64,000 nt of DNA from Macrosoma leucophasiata (GCA_036365455.1 JAWQUS010000011.1:3244001-3308000); one strand, 5' to 3'; positions 22,087-32,477 are shown, numbered from the stretch's first letter. The notes: generated from the letters alone by a model not told the origin. A program made the numbers and translations.

Positions 22087-22340
22087 TGTTTAGAATCAGA
22101 ATCAGAATCAGAAACTCATTTATTCATTTAGGGTGACAGGCACCTCTTATGACACGTCAAAAACAAACAAAATAAATTAAAGCGAATAACAATTGATATA
22201 TATGTCAAACAAGATAAAAAATATATGTAAAGTCAAGAATATCACTAAGATAAAACTAAATGTCATAAACTAATGTAAAAAGTATATCAGTAAAATGTCT
22301 CTTTTCCCCTTTACAAACTGATAACAAAGAGTAAAAAGAA
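22087..22340 (-). mobile_element. probable LINE 3' UTR
   Basis: Starts with (agaatc)n and 'aaactcatttattcatttag', typical of a LINE tail read backwards. 'taaagcgaataacaattg' and 'cctcttatgac' recur inverted at 33468-33566. Confidence 0.5.
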
Positions 22341-22537
22341 AAGAAAAGAAAAAGAGTGTGCATTATTCCCGTTACATGTTGTATATTATTTTTTTTATTA
22401 CAAATACATTTTAATAGCTACACATGATTTGTACTCACTTTCGATGAGCATAACGTAAAAGCAATAAGCAATAACCCATAGATAATATATACGGCCTCAG
22501 GGACACCCGATATATTACGCGCTGTCTAGCCCAAGTA

Positions 22538-22606
22538 TGTTACGCCGGATCCACACGTTGGCCCCAACGTTGGCTGCAGACACGCGCCGGCAAGCGTTGG
22601 GGCCAA
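22538..22606. repeat. small palindromic MITE-like segment
   Basis: 'ggatccacacgttggcccca' and related inverse blocks recur at 25240-25303, where 'ccacatgttgg' pairs with 'ccaacgtgtgg'. Confidence 0.5.
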
Positions 22607-22612
22607 TGCTTT

Positions 22613-22844
22613 TTAGGGTTCCGTAGTAAACAAGGAGCCCTTATAGTTTCGCCATGTCCGTCTGTCTGTCTGTCTGTCTGTCCTCCCACGGTTTAGCGTA
22701 AAAACTATTAGTATTAGAGACTTAAAATTTAGCACAAGTATACACCTTAATCACGCCGACAAAGTGGTAGAATAAAAACATGAAAAAAAAATATTTAGGG
22801 TAACCTCCCCTACTTGTAACGCGCAAATATTTTTTTAATTTTCG
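22613..22844 (-). mobile_element. Rep-D end fragment
   Basis: 'gggttccgtagtaaacaagg', (tctg)n and 'cgccgacaaagtggtagaa' are the inverse of 58940-59130. Confidence 0.65.
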
Positions 22845-22897
22845 ATTTTTTTTTTTTTTATGTAATGGAAGTGGTAAACAAGCATGCAGTTCACATT
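22845..22897 (-). mobile_element. Rep-A 3' part, split by LINE
   Basis: Runs from a T-run and 'atgtaatggaagtggtaaac' to 'gcagttcacatt', where LINE sequence begins. The rest of the same copy resumes at 24597. Confidence 0.8.
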
Positions 22898-24596
22898 AGA
22901 AATAGAAAATATTTTTATTTCGAATAGATCTTTACAGATACTTTCAAAACGTCAATAAATCATAAACTACCTAGAGCGAATAACCATTACATATAGTAAA
23001 GAAAAATCATATATTAATAGTAAATTAAAAATTAAAATTTAAACTATTTGGTTAAAACATAATAATCATAAAATTTTTCAATTCCTTCAATGATAATAAA
23101 TGAAGAAAAAGAAAAACTTATTCGTCAAGATCAATGTTATTCACTTAGCAGAGTTCCAAGTGCAGTCACTACTGAGAAGAACTCCGCTACCCAACAAACT
23201 CAGTAAGAGCTCTTTTAAATGAAAGCTTAAATCTAGTACAGATTATCGTGAAAAATCAAATAATGTCAACGTCCATATCAAGCATAGATGCAAATAAACT
23301 GCTATCTACTAAATGTGATGTAGCCCCTGCAAACCAGAACAGACCAGTCCCCACCAACAGCACCCGTTCACGAGTATGACGCATGTAACAGCCATTCCCC
23401 TCCTCGACCATTTTAGAGGGAAGTGAGCAACCCGCCACACGACGCCGCCAAAGGCAAAGACATTTAAGCGTGCATGACTGTTCCGGATATGCATACGGCA
23501 AAATAAAAGATGGAATTCATTTTCAGCCAGGGTATTCACATTATTCAACCCTTAACAATAGTAGATACTAATTACTGAATACACGAAATCACAGGATCAT
23601 GAAATAGCCTGGCAGCGATCGCTATAATCTCAAGACGTATTATCATTAAGATAATCACTGGTCTTATAGTAATTACATTTATATAAACGTTCTTTCATTA
23701 CTTTCTTAAATTTATTGATCGATAGACTTTGAACGTTTTTGGGGATTTGATTAAAGAACCGTATACATTGACCTCTAAAAGAATTACTGACCCTATTCAG
23801 CCGCGTTGCATGCATGGACAACTTGTATTTGTTCCTAGTATTTATACTGTGATTGTTACCTATTGTAGGAAACTCATTAATGTTTTTACGGACATATAAT
23901 ACATTTTCATAAATGTATTGCGAAGCTACAGTCAGAATATTTATTTCTTTAAATTTATCTCTAAGTGATACCCTCGGACTCAACCCGTAGATAGCCCGGA
24001 CAGCTCTCTTTTGCAGTACAAAAATAGTGTTGACGTCGGCGGAATTTCCCCATAGCAAAATGCCATAGGACATTATACTGTGAAAATAACTAAAATAAAC
24101 AAGGCGAGCCGTCTCGACGTCTGTTAATAGTCTAATCTTTTTCACAGCAAATGCTGCCGAGCTAAGTCTATTAGCTAATTTGGCAATATGGGGACCCCAT
24201 CGCAATTTAGCATCCACGGTAATGCCCAGAAATACCGTGGACTCTACGATCTCCAATACTTCCTCATTTATCTTAACATTGGTTTCAACCTGTTTTACGT
24301 TAGGAGTAGTAAATTTAATACATTTTGTCTTACTGCTATTTAACGAAAGGTTATTGGCGCTAAACCAATGTACTATATTAGAGAGAGTATTGTTTACACA
24401 GTCAAAATCTACCTCCTGTCTTTTAATTTTGAACACTAAAGAAGTATCATCAGCAAACAATACCATCTCTTGGCCATCATTGATAATGTAGGGTAAGTCA
24501 TTAATATAGACTAAGAAAAGAAATGGCCCTAAAATAGAGCCCTGTGGGACCCCCATATCCATTGAAGTCCCGGGAGATCTTGTCCCATTTACAATT
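22898..24596 (-). mobile_element. LINE 3' half inserted in Rep-A
   Basis: A 5'-truncated non-LTR retrotransposon of about 1.7 kb that keeps the 3' half of the RT coding region, the 3' UTR and an (agaaat)-type tail. Its left junction breaks Rep-A at 'cacatt' and its right junction resumes with 'gatgtt'. 'att' is present on both sides as a possible short target duplication. Confidence 0.85.
23630..24566 (-). pseudogene. reverse transcriptase C-terminal part of LINE
   Basis: The frame is open for about 310 codons with no internal stop. It carries MGVPQGSILGPFLFLVYIND (RT domain 4), LFADDTSLVF (catalytic box), FLGITVDAKLRWGPHI, and the downstream SIMSYGILLWGNSAD and LQKRAVRAIYGLSPR blocks seen in Jockey/CR1-type elements. 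The N-terminal endonuclease and the first RT blocks are absent because the insertion is 5' truncated. Upstream of 24597 the frame reads into antisense Rep-A, giving an artificial start. It is probably a fairly recent copy, given the clean frame, but cannot be autonomous. Confidence 0.85.
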
Positions 24597-24834
24597 GATG
24601 TTAGTGATGACTGCAGCCTATAGACACCCACACAAAGACCAAGGTCAAAATGCAGATGCGTTACCACTCCTGAGGCCTAAGGTCTTATGCCTCTGTGCCG
24701 GAAATTACAGGGCCGTACATTACCACCTGACCGGAACACGATAGTGTTGAACACTACCATTTAGCGGCAAGTATATTAGGTAATGCGGTGGTGCCTACGC
24801 CCGCGAGCTCCGTCACTGGAGCTCTACCACCAGT
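24597..24834 (-). mobile_element. Rep-A 5' part, continuation after LINE
   Basis: Runs from 'gatgttagtgatgactgcag' to 'gctctaccaccagt'. Together with 22845-22897 it gives a full Rep-A. Confidence 0.85.
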
Positions 24835-24861
24835 AAGATTTCCATATAGTGTGTCGTTGGA

Positions 24862-25236
24862 TAGGTCTTATAAGATAGTATAGGTGTCCAAACATCATTT
24901 TTCGATTTAGTTAACTGTTCGTGACTTCTTAAGCTTTAAAATGGAAATTTTCGTTAGACTCAAGTGCGTCCCCCCCCCCCCTACAGACTAAACGGTTGTT
25001 GTTAGAAATTCAAACGTTACGGCAATAGTAGCTACATATAACGAAATTAAAAGGAAAACTATCACACTAAAGTTGGCCCTGCAAGTTTGCGAGTAATAGT
25101 CGATCAAATGTACTATACTCAACAATTTCGAACAAGTCCATACAAAATATTTATTTATTTTTTTCATTATATCTTTTACTCTGTAACTACGGAACCCTAC
25201 ACTGCGCGTGGCCCGACATGCACTCGACCGGTTTTT
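24862..25236 (-). mobile_element. Rep-D fragment
   Basis: 'gttaactgttcgtgactt', 'aacggttgttgtta', 'ctacggaaccctacactgcg' and 'gcactcgaccgg' are the inverse of the first 320 bp of the 58555-59140 copy. A 12-C run is near 24971. Confidence 0.7.
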
Positions 25237-25239
25237 TTT

Positions 25240-25303
25240 AGATCCACATGTTGGACGTGTATCGTTGGCGCCAACGTTCGGGCCAACGTGTGGAGCCGGC
25301 CTT
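25240..25303. repeat. 64-bp imperfect palindrome
   Basis: 'agatccacatgttgg' pairs with 'ccaacgtgtggagcc', with an inner 'gttggcgccaacg' palindrome. It is related to 22538-22606. Confidence 0.6.
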
Positions 25304-25492
25304 ACATGTTTCCTTATTTTTTGGTACACGTTCACTGAGACGGTAATTTGTATTGATAAATTACGGTAGATAAGAATTATTTATGTTGTTTTTGAGGACA
25401 TTATTTTGTATATTGTAATCCTTTGGAGTATAACTCATTGGCTTTAATATGTCACTGCTATTAGATCTACTCTTGAAGGAGGAGGGAGGAAA

Positions 25493-25760
25493 ATTTAAAG
25501 AAAGAAAAAAGAAAGAAAACATTTATTTGGACAGCACAGTGACACAAAAAAGCGAAGTTATTAGATTACAAACAATAAATTAAACACGATAAAAAACACA
25601 ATAAAAGTTAACAAAAAAGAGATTAAGTCTCACGGCTGATCCAAATGGGAGCCCAGATCAGCTTCACGTCAGGTTGATAATATCAATCGACCTGACGCTG
25701 ATTTTCATCTCGGACCCTGTGTTCCACGGATGCAGCAACTTAGGTGACAAACTTAATAAT
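25493..25760 (-). mobile_element. probable LINE 3' UTR
   Basis: Starts with (gaaa)n and 'catttatttggacagcacag', followed by A-rich sequence and 'aagtctcacggctgatcc'. No coding part. Identification rests on the tail only. Confidence 0.4.
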
Positions 25761-26260
25761 ATCGTAAAAAAACTGCAGCACGTCACGCGTATTTACTAAA
25801 AAATTAAAAAAATCATTTAAAAAAACCGAAGGCGGTAAGTCATGTATATATAAGAGTAATTATCCCTAATTTTGTAAAAATGTTCTAAAAACGCCGGGCG
25901 GTCACTTATCCCTGTGACACATTGCATAACCTACGAGTAGCCCGTTGCAATGTTACTTACATTACTACTACGAATATGGCACTAATCTATACTTCTATAC
26001 TAAAATTCGAGCAATAAATAACTTCATGTAACTTCTTTTACTTGACATCTCTCAATTTTACTCCATTATTTTTGCATTACTCACTCGCCAGTCAAAGAGT
26101 TCACTCCGAGCGGCAACTTGTCGGTGCGAAACTAAAAAGCGACCGTGTCAAATATAATCGCTGGTGCCAGTCGAAACAGAAGCTCCAATCGATTGCTAGG
26201 GTTGCACATGTTCAATTCGAAGAAATTATTCTAAAGGGGAGGATAAAGGGGTGTAAGTGC
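25761..26260. other. unrecognised sequence
   Basis: A 100-codon frame from 26042 (+) runs into the MITE at 26261 and resembles nothing known, so it is not called a gene. Confidence 0.35.
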
Positions 26261-26356
26261 TTTTCCACCAGAGATGTGCTATGCTACGTTGCTATGGATG
26301 CGTTTGATATCCACCAATCATATTCATTGGTGCACATAACTTAGCACTGGTGGAAA
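26261..26356. mobile_element. short MITE with 'tttccaccag' TIRs
   Basis: 'tttccaccagagatgtgct' at the left is matched by 'cttagcactggtggaaa' at the right, imperfectly inverted, over about 95 bp. Confidence 0.5.
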
Positions 26357-26377
26357 TGGATTCAACTAAGATACTCT

Positions 26378-26662
26378 ACTGGTAGTAGAGCTCCAGTGAC
26401 GGAGCTCGCGGGCGTAGGCACCACCGCATTACCTAATATACTTGCCGCTAAATGGTAGTGTTCAGCACTATCATGTTCCGGTCAGCTGGTGATGTACGGC
26501 CCTGTAATTTCCGGCACAGAGGCATAACACCTTAGGCCTCAGAAATGGTAACGCATCTGCATTTTGACCTTGGTCTTTGTGTGGGTGTCTATAGGCTGCA
26601 GTTACCACTTAACATCAATGTGAACTGTATGCTTGTTTGCCACTTTCATTACATAAAAAAAA
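26378..26662 (+). mobile_element. Rep-A, full length
   Basis: Runs from 'actggtagtagagctccagt' to 'cattacataaaaaaaat', all blocks in order. Confidence 0.85.
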
Positions 26663-26779
26663 TAAAAATAAATCTGTAATCGTAAGAATGTGAACGTAAC
26701 AAACAGTTCTCAGTTACAGATATAAAGATAGCAATAGCAATAGCAACAATAATAATATTAATACTAGTTAAATACTAGT
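26663..26779. other. AT-rich spacer
   Basis: Contains short AATA/AGCAAT simple repeats. Confidence 0.3.
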
Positions 26780-27080
26780 TAAAGGGTAAAAGCGACTTTT
26801 TTACGATATTCAATAAACTGCAAAGTCTATTATATCGGTTGCCTAACTAGCATAGTTGGCAATAGATGGCGCTGCTGCTACCATAAAGCAATGCAATAAA
26901 TGTGAAGGAAAGATTTGACAAATCGGGCAGGACTTCAGTAGCTCAATTGGAAGAGCGGCTGGACTAGATTCCCAGTAGGCCGCGAGTTCGAGTCTCGCCT
27001 GAAGTCAAATTTTTCTTTCCATTTTTCTTTAAAATAAAATATATTTCACAAGCATGTGTTAATGCGAAATAATTTGAAAC
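26780..27080 (+). mobile_element. Rep-E, tRNA-headed SINE, best single copy
   Basis: Has 'ctgcaaagtctattatatcg' upstream, the tRNA-like head 26932-27005, then 'aaatttttctttccattttt' and the edge 'acaagcatgtgttaatgcga'. The same parts recur at 18590, 10045 and 27411-27756. Confidence 0.65.
26932..27005 (+). ncRNA. tRNA-like fold in Rep-E head
   Basis: The 74 nt can fold as a cloverleaf. The acceptor pairs acttcag with ctgaagt over 7 bp, the D arm pairs gctc with gagc, and the T arm is gcgag-ttcgagt-ctcgc with a perfect 5-bp stem. The anticodon arm ctgga/cccag has one mismatch with a 7-nt loop ctagatt. A box (tagctcaattgg) and B box (gagttcgagtc) positions fit an internal pol III promoter. The repeat context and imperfect anticodon arm argue for a SINE head, not a working tRNA. 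Confidence 0.6.
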
Positions 27081-27117
27081 AATTAATACTAGTTGGCATA
27101 AATACTACACGAACCAT

Positions 27118-27352
27118 TACTACTCCTTTTTCCTTGTATTTGTCCCGTATAGTGACGAGGTTTCCGACTGTTCTTTCTCCACTTCGCTCTATCTCGGACA
27201 TCTTCCTCTGAGAGATTGCAGCTCGTCATGTCTTTTCTAACGACACTTAACCACGGCAGTCTTCGCCTACCTCTTCGCCGTTTACTGCCGTTAAGAGTGT
27301 AGTCGATGTTCTCTGGTGGTCTCCTTTTGATGAAGCCGTATCATCGCACACT
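27118..27352 (-). mobile_element. LINE 3' coding relic
   Basis: Read on the - strand, a frame gives NGKRRRGRRRLPWLS, VRKDMTSCNLSEEDVRDRAK and WRKNSRKPR, the charged C-terminal signature of an RTE/BovB-like polyprotein. It is a different lineage from the RT fragments elsewhere in the window. Confidence 0.6.
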
Positions 27353-27410
27353 ATCCATTTCATAAATCGCAATTTAGAAGAAAAAAGAAAAATGAGCTAG
27401 ATTTTTTTTT

Positions 27411-27482
27411 ACTTCGGGCAGGAATCGAATCTGCTACCTCAGGATAACCAGTCTAGCCACTTTACCACTAAGCTACCGAAGC
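27411..27482 (-). ncRNA. tRNA-like head, left arm
   Basis: On the - strand, gcttcgg pairs with ccgaagt (one G-T), with A box 'tagcttagtgg' and B-box-like 'agattcgattcc'. The T stem has one mismatch. Confidence 0.55.
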
Positions 27483-27684
27483 CCCACACCGATACGTCAA
27501 AGTTTTGCTTTCCCTTTTTGTTTTTTAACCGATTTAGGGTCAGTGAACGACATCCATTGATAACTCATGAATAGCTATACAACCGATATGATAGACTTTG
27601 CAGTTAAGATGTCGCTATGCCCTTAATCAAAAATCGGTTAAAAATCAAAAAGGGAAGGCAAAACTTTGACGTATCGGCGTGGGG

Positions 27685-27756
27685 CTTCGGTAGCTTAGTG
27701 GTAAAGCGGCTGGACTAGTTATCCTGAGGTCGCAGGTTCGATTCCAGCCCCTAGTC
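27685..27756 (+). ncRNA. tRNA-like head, right arm
   Basis: A box 'tagcttagtggt' and a perfect B box 'ggttcgattcc'. The 3' acceptor half has decayed to 'cccctagt', so the acceptor no longer pairs fully. Confidence 0.55.
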
Positions 27757-27800
27757 AAATTTTTCTTACCCATTTTTATTTATTTTCTAAAATCACTCGC

Positions 27801-28403
27801 ATGTGTTTTGACAAAAAATAAAAATATTACAAATCGCAATTTATTAAGTTCAAAAATTCACATGTGACAACCCTAACGGCACCGGAACGAGTTGGACACG
27901 GTCCAGATACAGACGATACGAGCCTTTGACCAGAAGTGGAGCGATTTAGATAGTTGGTTTTTACAGTTTATTATAAAATGACTTTTCGTTTGGTATTTTG
28001 CAAAGAAAACTGAATAGATTAAAAAGCGAACATTCCATTGAAAATGTTTGTTTCAAATTCAGTTCCATTTCATATAACAATAATATATATTAATATAATA
28101 AATAAACAAAATTTTTATTTGACGTTAACCTACGTAGTACAATTTTTGGAATAGGTACATATTTCCATAATTCAGAACAAATTGACATATAGGTGCACAA
28201 TAGTTAAAGTATGGGCATTGTACCATTCTTCTTGCTAGGCTATTTGTTACAATAGTCTGTGTTAAGAAGAAGAGTACCGCCCCCCGGGTGGGTATAGCAT
28301 GCAATTAAATTAGATGAGGCATTTACATAATAATAGTATTTTTTTTTTAATAAATAAAATTTAATGTTTAATAAATTAAAGTAACCCTGGCGTTGGGACG
28401 TGT
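27801..28403. other. unrecognised AT-rich sequence
   Basis: No gene or shared repeat seen, apart from a possible tRNA-SINE edge 'ctcgcatgtgtttt' near 27796. Confidence 0.35.
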
Positions 28404-28597
28404 CATCCCCACCGGAAGAATTTTCTTCTACTGGAAGAGAGTTTTTCCACTAGTTCAGTCAGTCAAACGAACAATGGCGGTCAAACCATTCCAATAGGGC
28501 GATAGTAAAAACAACAACGCGGGATAGGCAGCAGCGTTCCGCGATAAAACTACCGCCACTGCGATCGCCAATCCGCCTGCCAAGCGTAGCGATTATG
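28404..28597 (-). mobile_element. Rep-I, uninterrupted copy
   Basis: Inverse of the flanks of Rep-A at 7594-8110. Landmarks are 'accgccactgcgatcgcca', 'gccaagcgtagcgatt' and 'gtcagtcaaacgaacaatgg'. Confidence 0.6.
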
Positions 28598-28604
28598 GCA
28601 TAAT

Positions 28605-28712
28605 AATAATAATAATGGCAACCCATTATGCGTCCCACTGCTGGGCACGAGTCTCTCCCCTTGCTAGGGGGAGGCTTGGAGATACGGGCTAGTAGGCAAC
28701 CCGCTGTCGGGT
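28605..28712 (-). mobile_element. Rep-B 3' fragment
   Basis: '(aat)n atggcaacccattatgcgtc' and 'cccactgctgggcacgagtc' through 'gcaacccgctgtcgg'. The 5S-like head is missing and the middle is deleted. Confidence 0.65.
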
Positions 28713-29011
28713 GATTACAAAGGAACTAACTCACTATAGACCAAAATGGCAATGTAATGGCAAAAGACATTTTCTACAACGTAACAGCCAAATTTTAGTT
28801 CGATTCGAATACTAGGAGATTCGTTGTATTGGGCTAACGTGAAACATATTGTAGCATTTTCTACAACAACTACTGAGGTTGCGTCTTAATTGTGATAAAA
28901 AGCACCATCGAATAAGTAGATGACCCAAAGTCGATTTGGGTAAAGGGCAGTTGATCCGCAAAAATATTAGAGGTCTTAACATTTTTAGATAACACAACCG
29001 AAGTGGACGCC
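28713..29011. other. region downstream of the 29-kb pseudogene
   Basis: AT-rich. Holds 'gtagaaaatg'-type direct repeats but no clear poly(A) tract. Confidence 0.3.
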
Positions 29012-29707
29012 TCAATCAGCTTTATTGGAACCCATGTCGGACAATTCTTGACACACTTGTTCCAAGTATTCCAAATAGTTGAGAGAATCCCTGTACAGCA
29101 GGGCATACGATAACTTGTCCACGGTCTTGATATTCGGCACCTCTGACATCTTCAGCACCGGTATCTCAAACTAGCGCGAACGCATTAAATCATAGAAGAG
29201 ACAAAGTACTGCGCGTACTTCGTGCATGCTCTGAATGATGTCACTCTTCATACTGGTGGACGCATTATCAGTAATTTTCTCCATTAAATCAATCAAATAT
29301 TTCTTAGGCATCCTTTGGTTGAGGACTTTTTCCTTAGGTAGAACTTCTTCGCAAAACCAGGTAAAGTTTCGGAGCCAGTCGGTACCGCTCTAATCGAGAA
29401 GCAGCTTATCAAAAGACTCGTAGGTATGAAACTTCCACGCAAATGTATCCTTGTAGGCCGCCGTTTTAATTCGAGCATTCTTTGCTTGTGACGCGACGGC
29501 TCTCGCGAAAGCTGGAGTGTATTCTAGAGCTGAGGTATTGCCATAGTCACACGGGGATGCACATAACGCCTCATTTTCGCTGACGGCCCTACGTTGACGT
29601 TCCATGTAACGCTTGTGCGGTGCAGCCGAGGATTGTGGTGAGAGACCGCCGACGAGTAACACCAAGCAGACAGCCGCACAGACGTTGACGTATCCAAAAT
29701 TGTTTTA
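29012..29707 (-). pseudogene. broken gene for a small secreted protein, family unknown
   Basis: A single - strand frame of 232 codons runs from 29707 to the TGA at 29012-29014, interrupted only by TAG at 29390-29392 and TAG at 29171-29173. The start is hydrophobic (NVCAAVCLVLLVGGL, then PQSSAAP), like a signal peptide, but no ATG is in frame: a TAA lies just upstream of 29707. The mature part is helix-rich and charged, with YLIDLMEKITDN, MHEVRAVLCLFYDLM, IPVLKMSEVPNIKTVDKLSY and LNYLEYLEQVCQEL. Absence of introns and the lost start suggest a retrocopy or decayed gene. Sequencing error at the TAGs cannot be excluded. I do not recognise the family. Confidence 0.5.
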
Positions 29708-30154
29708 TTCCACCACGACTGCAACCAATCGGCAACGCCTGCTTTCTCTGAATATCTTCACCTCACGTACAACCCGTTATCAGTGTACCGTATCTGATAA
29801 GTAAGAAACAACACTTTCAATGTTTATGGACACCCAAAAATCACTCGCGAGTTTAAGTCAGATTTCAAATTTCAGATTCAGCAATAATGAAATTCAAATC
29901 GAGAATACGCCAAATACTGCGACCGAATGTCAAACGTCCGAATGCTCGATTCGTACTTCGTGTGGCCGTCGTTATCACAAAGTCGCCGCAAGGAATTAAT
30001 TTACTCGCACGTCTCATCTTAATGACTCGATACATAATAGTAACCGCAAAAAAGCAGCCGTACTAAAACCGATCGTATTGTCAATATTAATATTAAACAG
30101 TTATTTTATTGGTTACGTAACACGACCGAGAAGCGTGGATCGAGACTTTCACCT
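29708..30154. other. unrecognised sequence upstream of pseudogene
   Basis: No repeat or gene recognised. A 'tggttgcag' near 29725 (-) could be a relic splice acceptor. Confidence 0.3.
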
Positions 30155-30540
30155 GGTTATTTATTTTATTTATTTATTTATTAAGAAAAGTTACAAAAAC
30201 AATTTAAATTTAGCTACAAAAATGCCACAAAACCCTTAGGTAATGGGTTTGTCCTGGCACCTTTACATTCGAAGCTCTAATACTATTTAAATACTATTGA
30301 AACATATCTTTAAAGCTAATTAGGTATATTACAATATTCTCGAGAGCGATATAAAATTTAACAAGGATAAGCTAATTAGTTATCTACAGAACCTTAAAAA
30401 TATATACTTAACACTAAGAAAAGGCTACACATACACTATGAAGTGCGGTACGGGAAAAGGTGTAGGTACCTATCAGTCAATAAACATGATTTGATTGAAT
30501 ACATGGTTGAATACATTATTATGGGACTTAACATACATAT
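30155..30540 (-). mobile_element. possible LINE 3' UTR with (atttt)n tail
   Basis: 'tttattttatttatttattt' followed by A-rich sequence and 'gtaatgggtttgtcctggca'. Only the tail and composition support this. Confidence 0.3.
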
Positions 30541-31342
30541 ATACAGAATTACAGTTACATTACATAAAATAAAATAAATTGCTTCTCTTCCAATAAATAT
30601 GAGTATTTGAACGAACTCAATGTTGTGACCGCATGAAATTTAATTATATCATTGAAAACATGCGGATAAATGAACAATCATATTGATTTCATTACAGGAA
30701 TTATAATTGAAGGCATGTTTTAAAATGCTTAATTAAATTTGTAATTGTGCGTACAAAAATATGTTAATAAGGTTCAATGAACCTGGACTAACAAATTCTC
30801 TTTGGGTACATCAATTTCATCAATTTAAAGTTTAATAAAATTCTGTGAATTTTTGTGAAAAACAAGCATACAATTCAATTTGATGTCAAGTAATTAATGT
30901 AATATTTTACATAAGAGATATACAGGGTGTCCCAGAACTCAACGTCAAATCGGAACCGGGTGATAGGTTAGATGGTAACTGACATTTTTTTTTTATTTAT
31001 TTTGATATTAAACAATACTCAGAAAGTAACAATATTGTTATTGTTACTCGGTACATAATTTTACATGGAGTGTTATGAACCCTGTTGTCCACAAATTACC
31101 AAATTTTAGGGCGATAGCGGTAGCGGTGTGAAAGTACAAAATCATTTTTTGAACATGACAGAAAAAAAAGAACACACCACAGATGTACACACAAAGTAAA
31201 CATTAGTTAATCTTACATTATGTTATTATTCACGTTCTGCATTACATTTAGAATGTTTCGCTTAAAATGCGTCATATGACGCATGCGAAAAATCTGAAAA
31301 AAATCTTTTCAGGTTTCACTATGCCGTCATAAAGCCAGCGTT
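30541..31342. other. AT-rich with a decayed Rep-A tail and a 'cagggtgtccc' motif
   Basis: 30855-30900 carries 'aaacaagcatacaattc' and 'gatgtcaagt', a decayed Rep-A 3' end (-). 30923-30960 begins 'tacagggtgtcccagaac', a motif common at ends of insect MITEs. No gene is seen. Confidence 0.35.
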
Positions 31343-31462
31343 CATGATGTGTGTTCCGCTTATAAGATTCGTCAACAACGCTCGCGTCCTATTACGTTAG
31401 TGGAACAACAATTTCAGCGGCGTGGTCGCGGTCGTTGCGGTCGATTAATGGAACGTACCCAT
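31343..31462. mobile_element. Rep-J half element
   Basis: Ends with 'ggtcgcggtcgttgcggtcg' and 'attaatggaac', identical in layout to the right end of 8208-8416. The left TIR is not preserved. Confidence 0.55.
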
Positions 31463-32058
31463 TGAAATTAAGTAGAAGCCATGTTCAATTTGGCTTTTTG
31501 TTGCACGTGTCTCCTCTATATAGATGAACTTCATTGAGGAATGCACTTTATTTACAGGGGGACTTTAAAGCATTTATTTAGTCTCACCAACTTTGATATT
31601 CACAACGAAAATAAGCGAATCTTAAGGCTTATTATATATCTCGATAAACATAATTTCGATAGCCACTTTGCAGTACATTACTGTTTTGACTTAACGTGAT
31701 AATTACGATCATTAAAAAAAACAACAATGTACTGCAAAGTGGCTTACGAATTTACAGCCACCGAGTTACAGAATATGCTGAGCTAGTTCGCTAATGGTAT
31801 TGTGTTGTTCAAACTTCTAACAAAGCAACCAATGAAAGCTTTTTGTTACCATACCTCCCCAATTCGAAAGACCTTTGACGAAACCCAACTTTAAGTCAAT
31901 AATGCCACCGATACAAGGTACTTTATATAGCTTTATTTGTCATGTTAGTTTGTATAGAAAGTTAGGGATTGGTTAATTCGTTTAAAGATGGTACGACAGG
32001 AAAACGGAAAAACTAGCTATATTTGAAAATTTGTTATAATAGTAGCAATTAAGATCAT
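31463..32058. other. unrecognised sequence
   Basis: An inverted pair 'cactttgcagtacatt' and 'aatgtactgcaaagtg' at 31664-31742 forms a hairpin of about 80 bp. No gene. Confidence 0.4.
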
Positions 32059-32193
32059 TTTTTTTATGTAATGGAAGTGGCAAACGATAGTAACAACTTA
32101 ACTCATTAACCAAGTTTTTGCCTGCCCTATTTCCGCACTGACTTCCGATCCACACTTGCATTTCAATGTACTCGGATGCAAGTACGTACGTTG
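32059..32193 (-). repeat. Rep-A tail plus about 105-bp segment shared with 59367
   Basis: 32059-32086 is the last 26 nt of a Rep-A with its T-run. 32087-32193 ('cgatagtaacaacttaactc' to 'ggatgcaagtacgta') is nearly identical to 59366-59476. Both lead directly into the T-run of a Rep-A. Confidence 0.75.
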
Positions 32194-32477
32194 TTTTTTT
32201 TTTTTTATGTTATGAAAGTGGCAAACAAACTTGCAGTTCACATTGATGTTAAGTGATGACTTCAGCCTATAGACACAAAGACAAAGGTCAAGATGCAGAT
32301 GCGTTGCCACTCCTGAGGCCTAAGGTGTTATGCCTCTGTGCCGGAAATTACAGGGCCGTACATTACCACCTCACCGAAACACGATAGTGCTGAACACTAC
32401 CATTTAGTGGCAAGTATATTAGGGAATGCGGTGGTGCCTACGCCCGCGAGCTCCGTCACTGGAGCTCTACCACCAGT
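32194..32477 (-). mobile_element. Rep-A, full length
   Basis: Standard ends with 'atgttatgaaagtggcaaac', a variant shared with 59477-59765. The right flank differs from that copy. Confidence 0.85.

Larger units (their letters stand above)
27400..27800. repeat. long palindrome with two inverted Rep-E heads
   Basis: The left arm 27411-27540 and right arm 27626-27756 are near-exact inverses. Each has a tRNA-like head, then 'cgtatcgg', 'caaagttttgc' and 'aaaaaggg', ending in 'aaccgatt'. They flank an approximately 85-bp centre containing 'gatagactttgcagtt', a motif also upstream of the head in the 26780-27080 copy. Confidence 0.8.

Noticed and set aside
25087..25338. 83- and 115-codon frames
   Set aside because: They fall in Rep-D and an adjoining palindrome and have no recognisable features.
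26042..26344. 100-codon frame as a small gene
   Set aside because: No homology recognised, no signal peptide or domain, and its 3' end runs through a MITE.
26932..27005. Functional tRNA gene
   Set aside because: Good stems, but it is embedded in a repeated SINE with related decayed heads at five other places, and the anticodon arm is mismatched.
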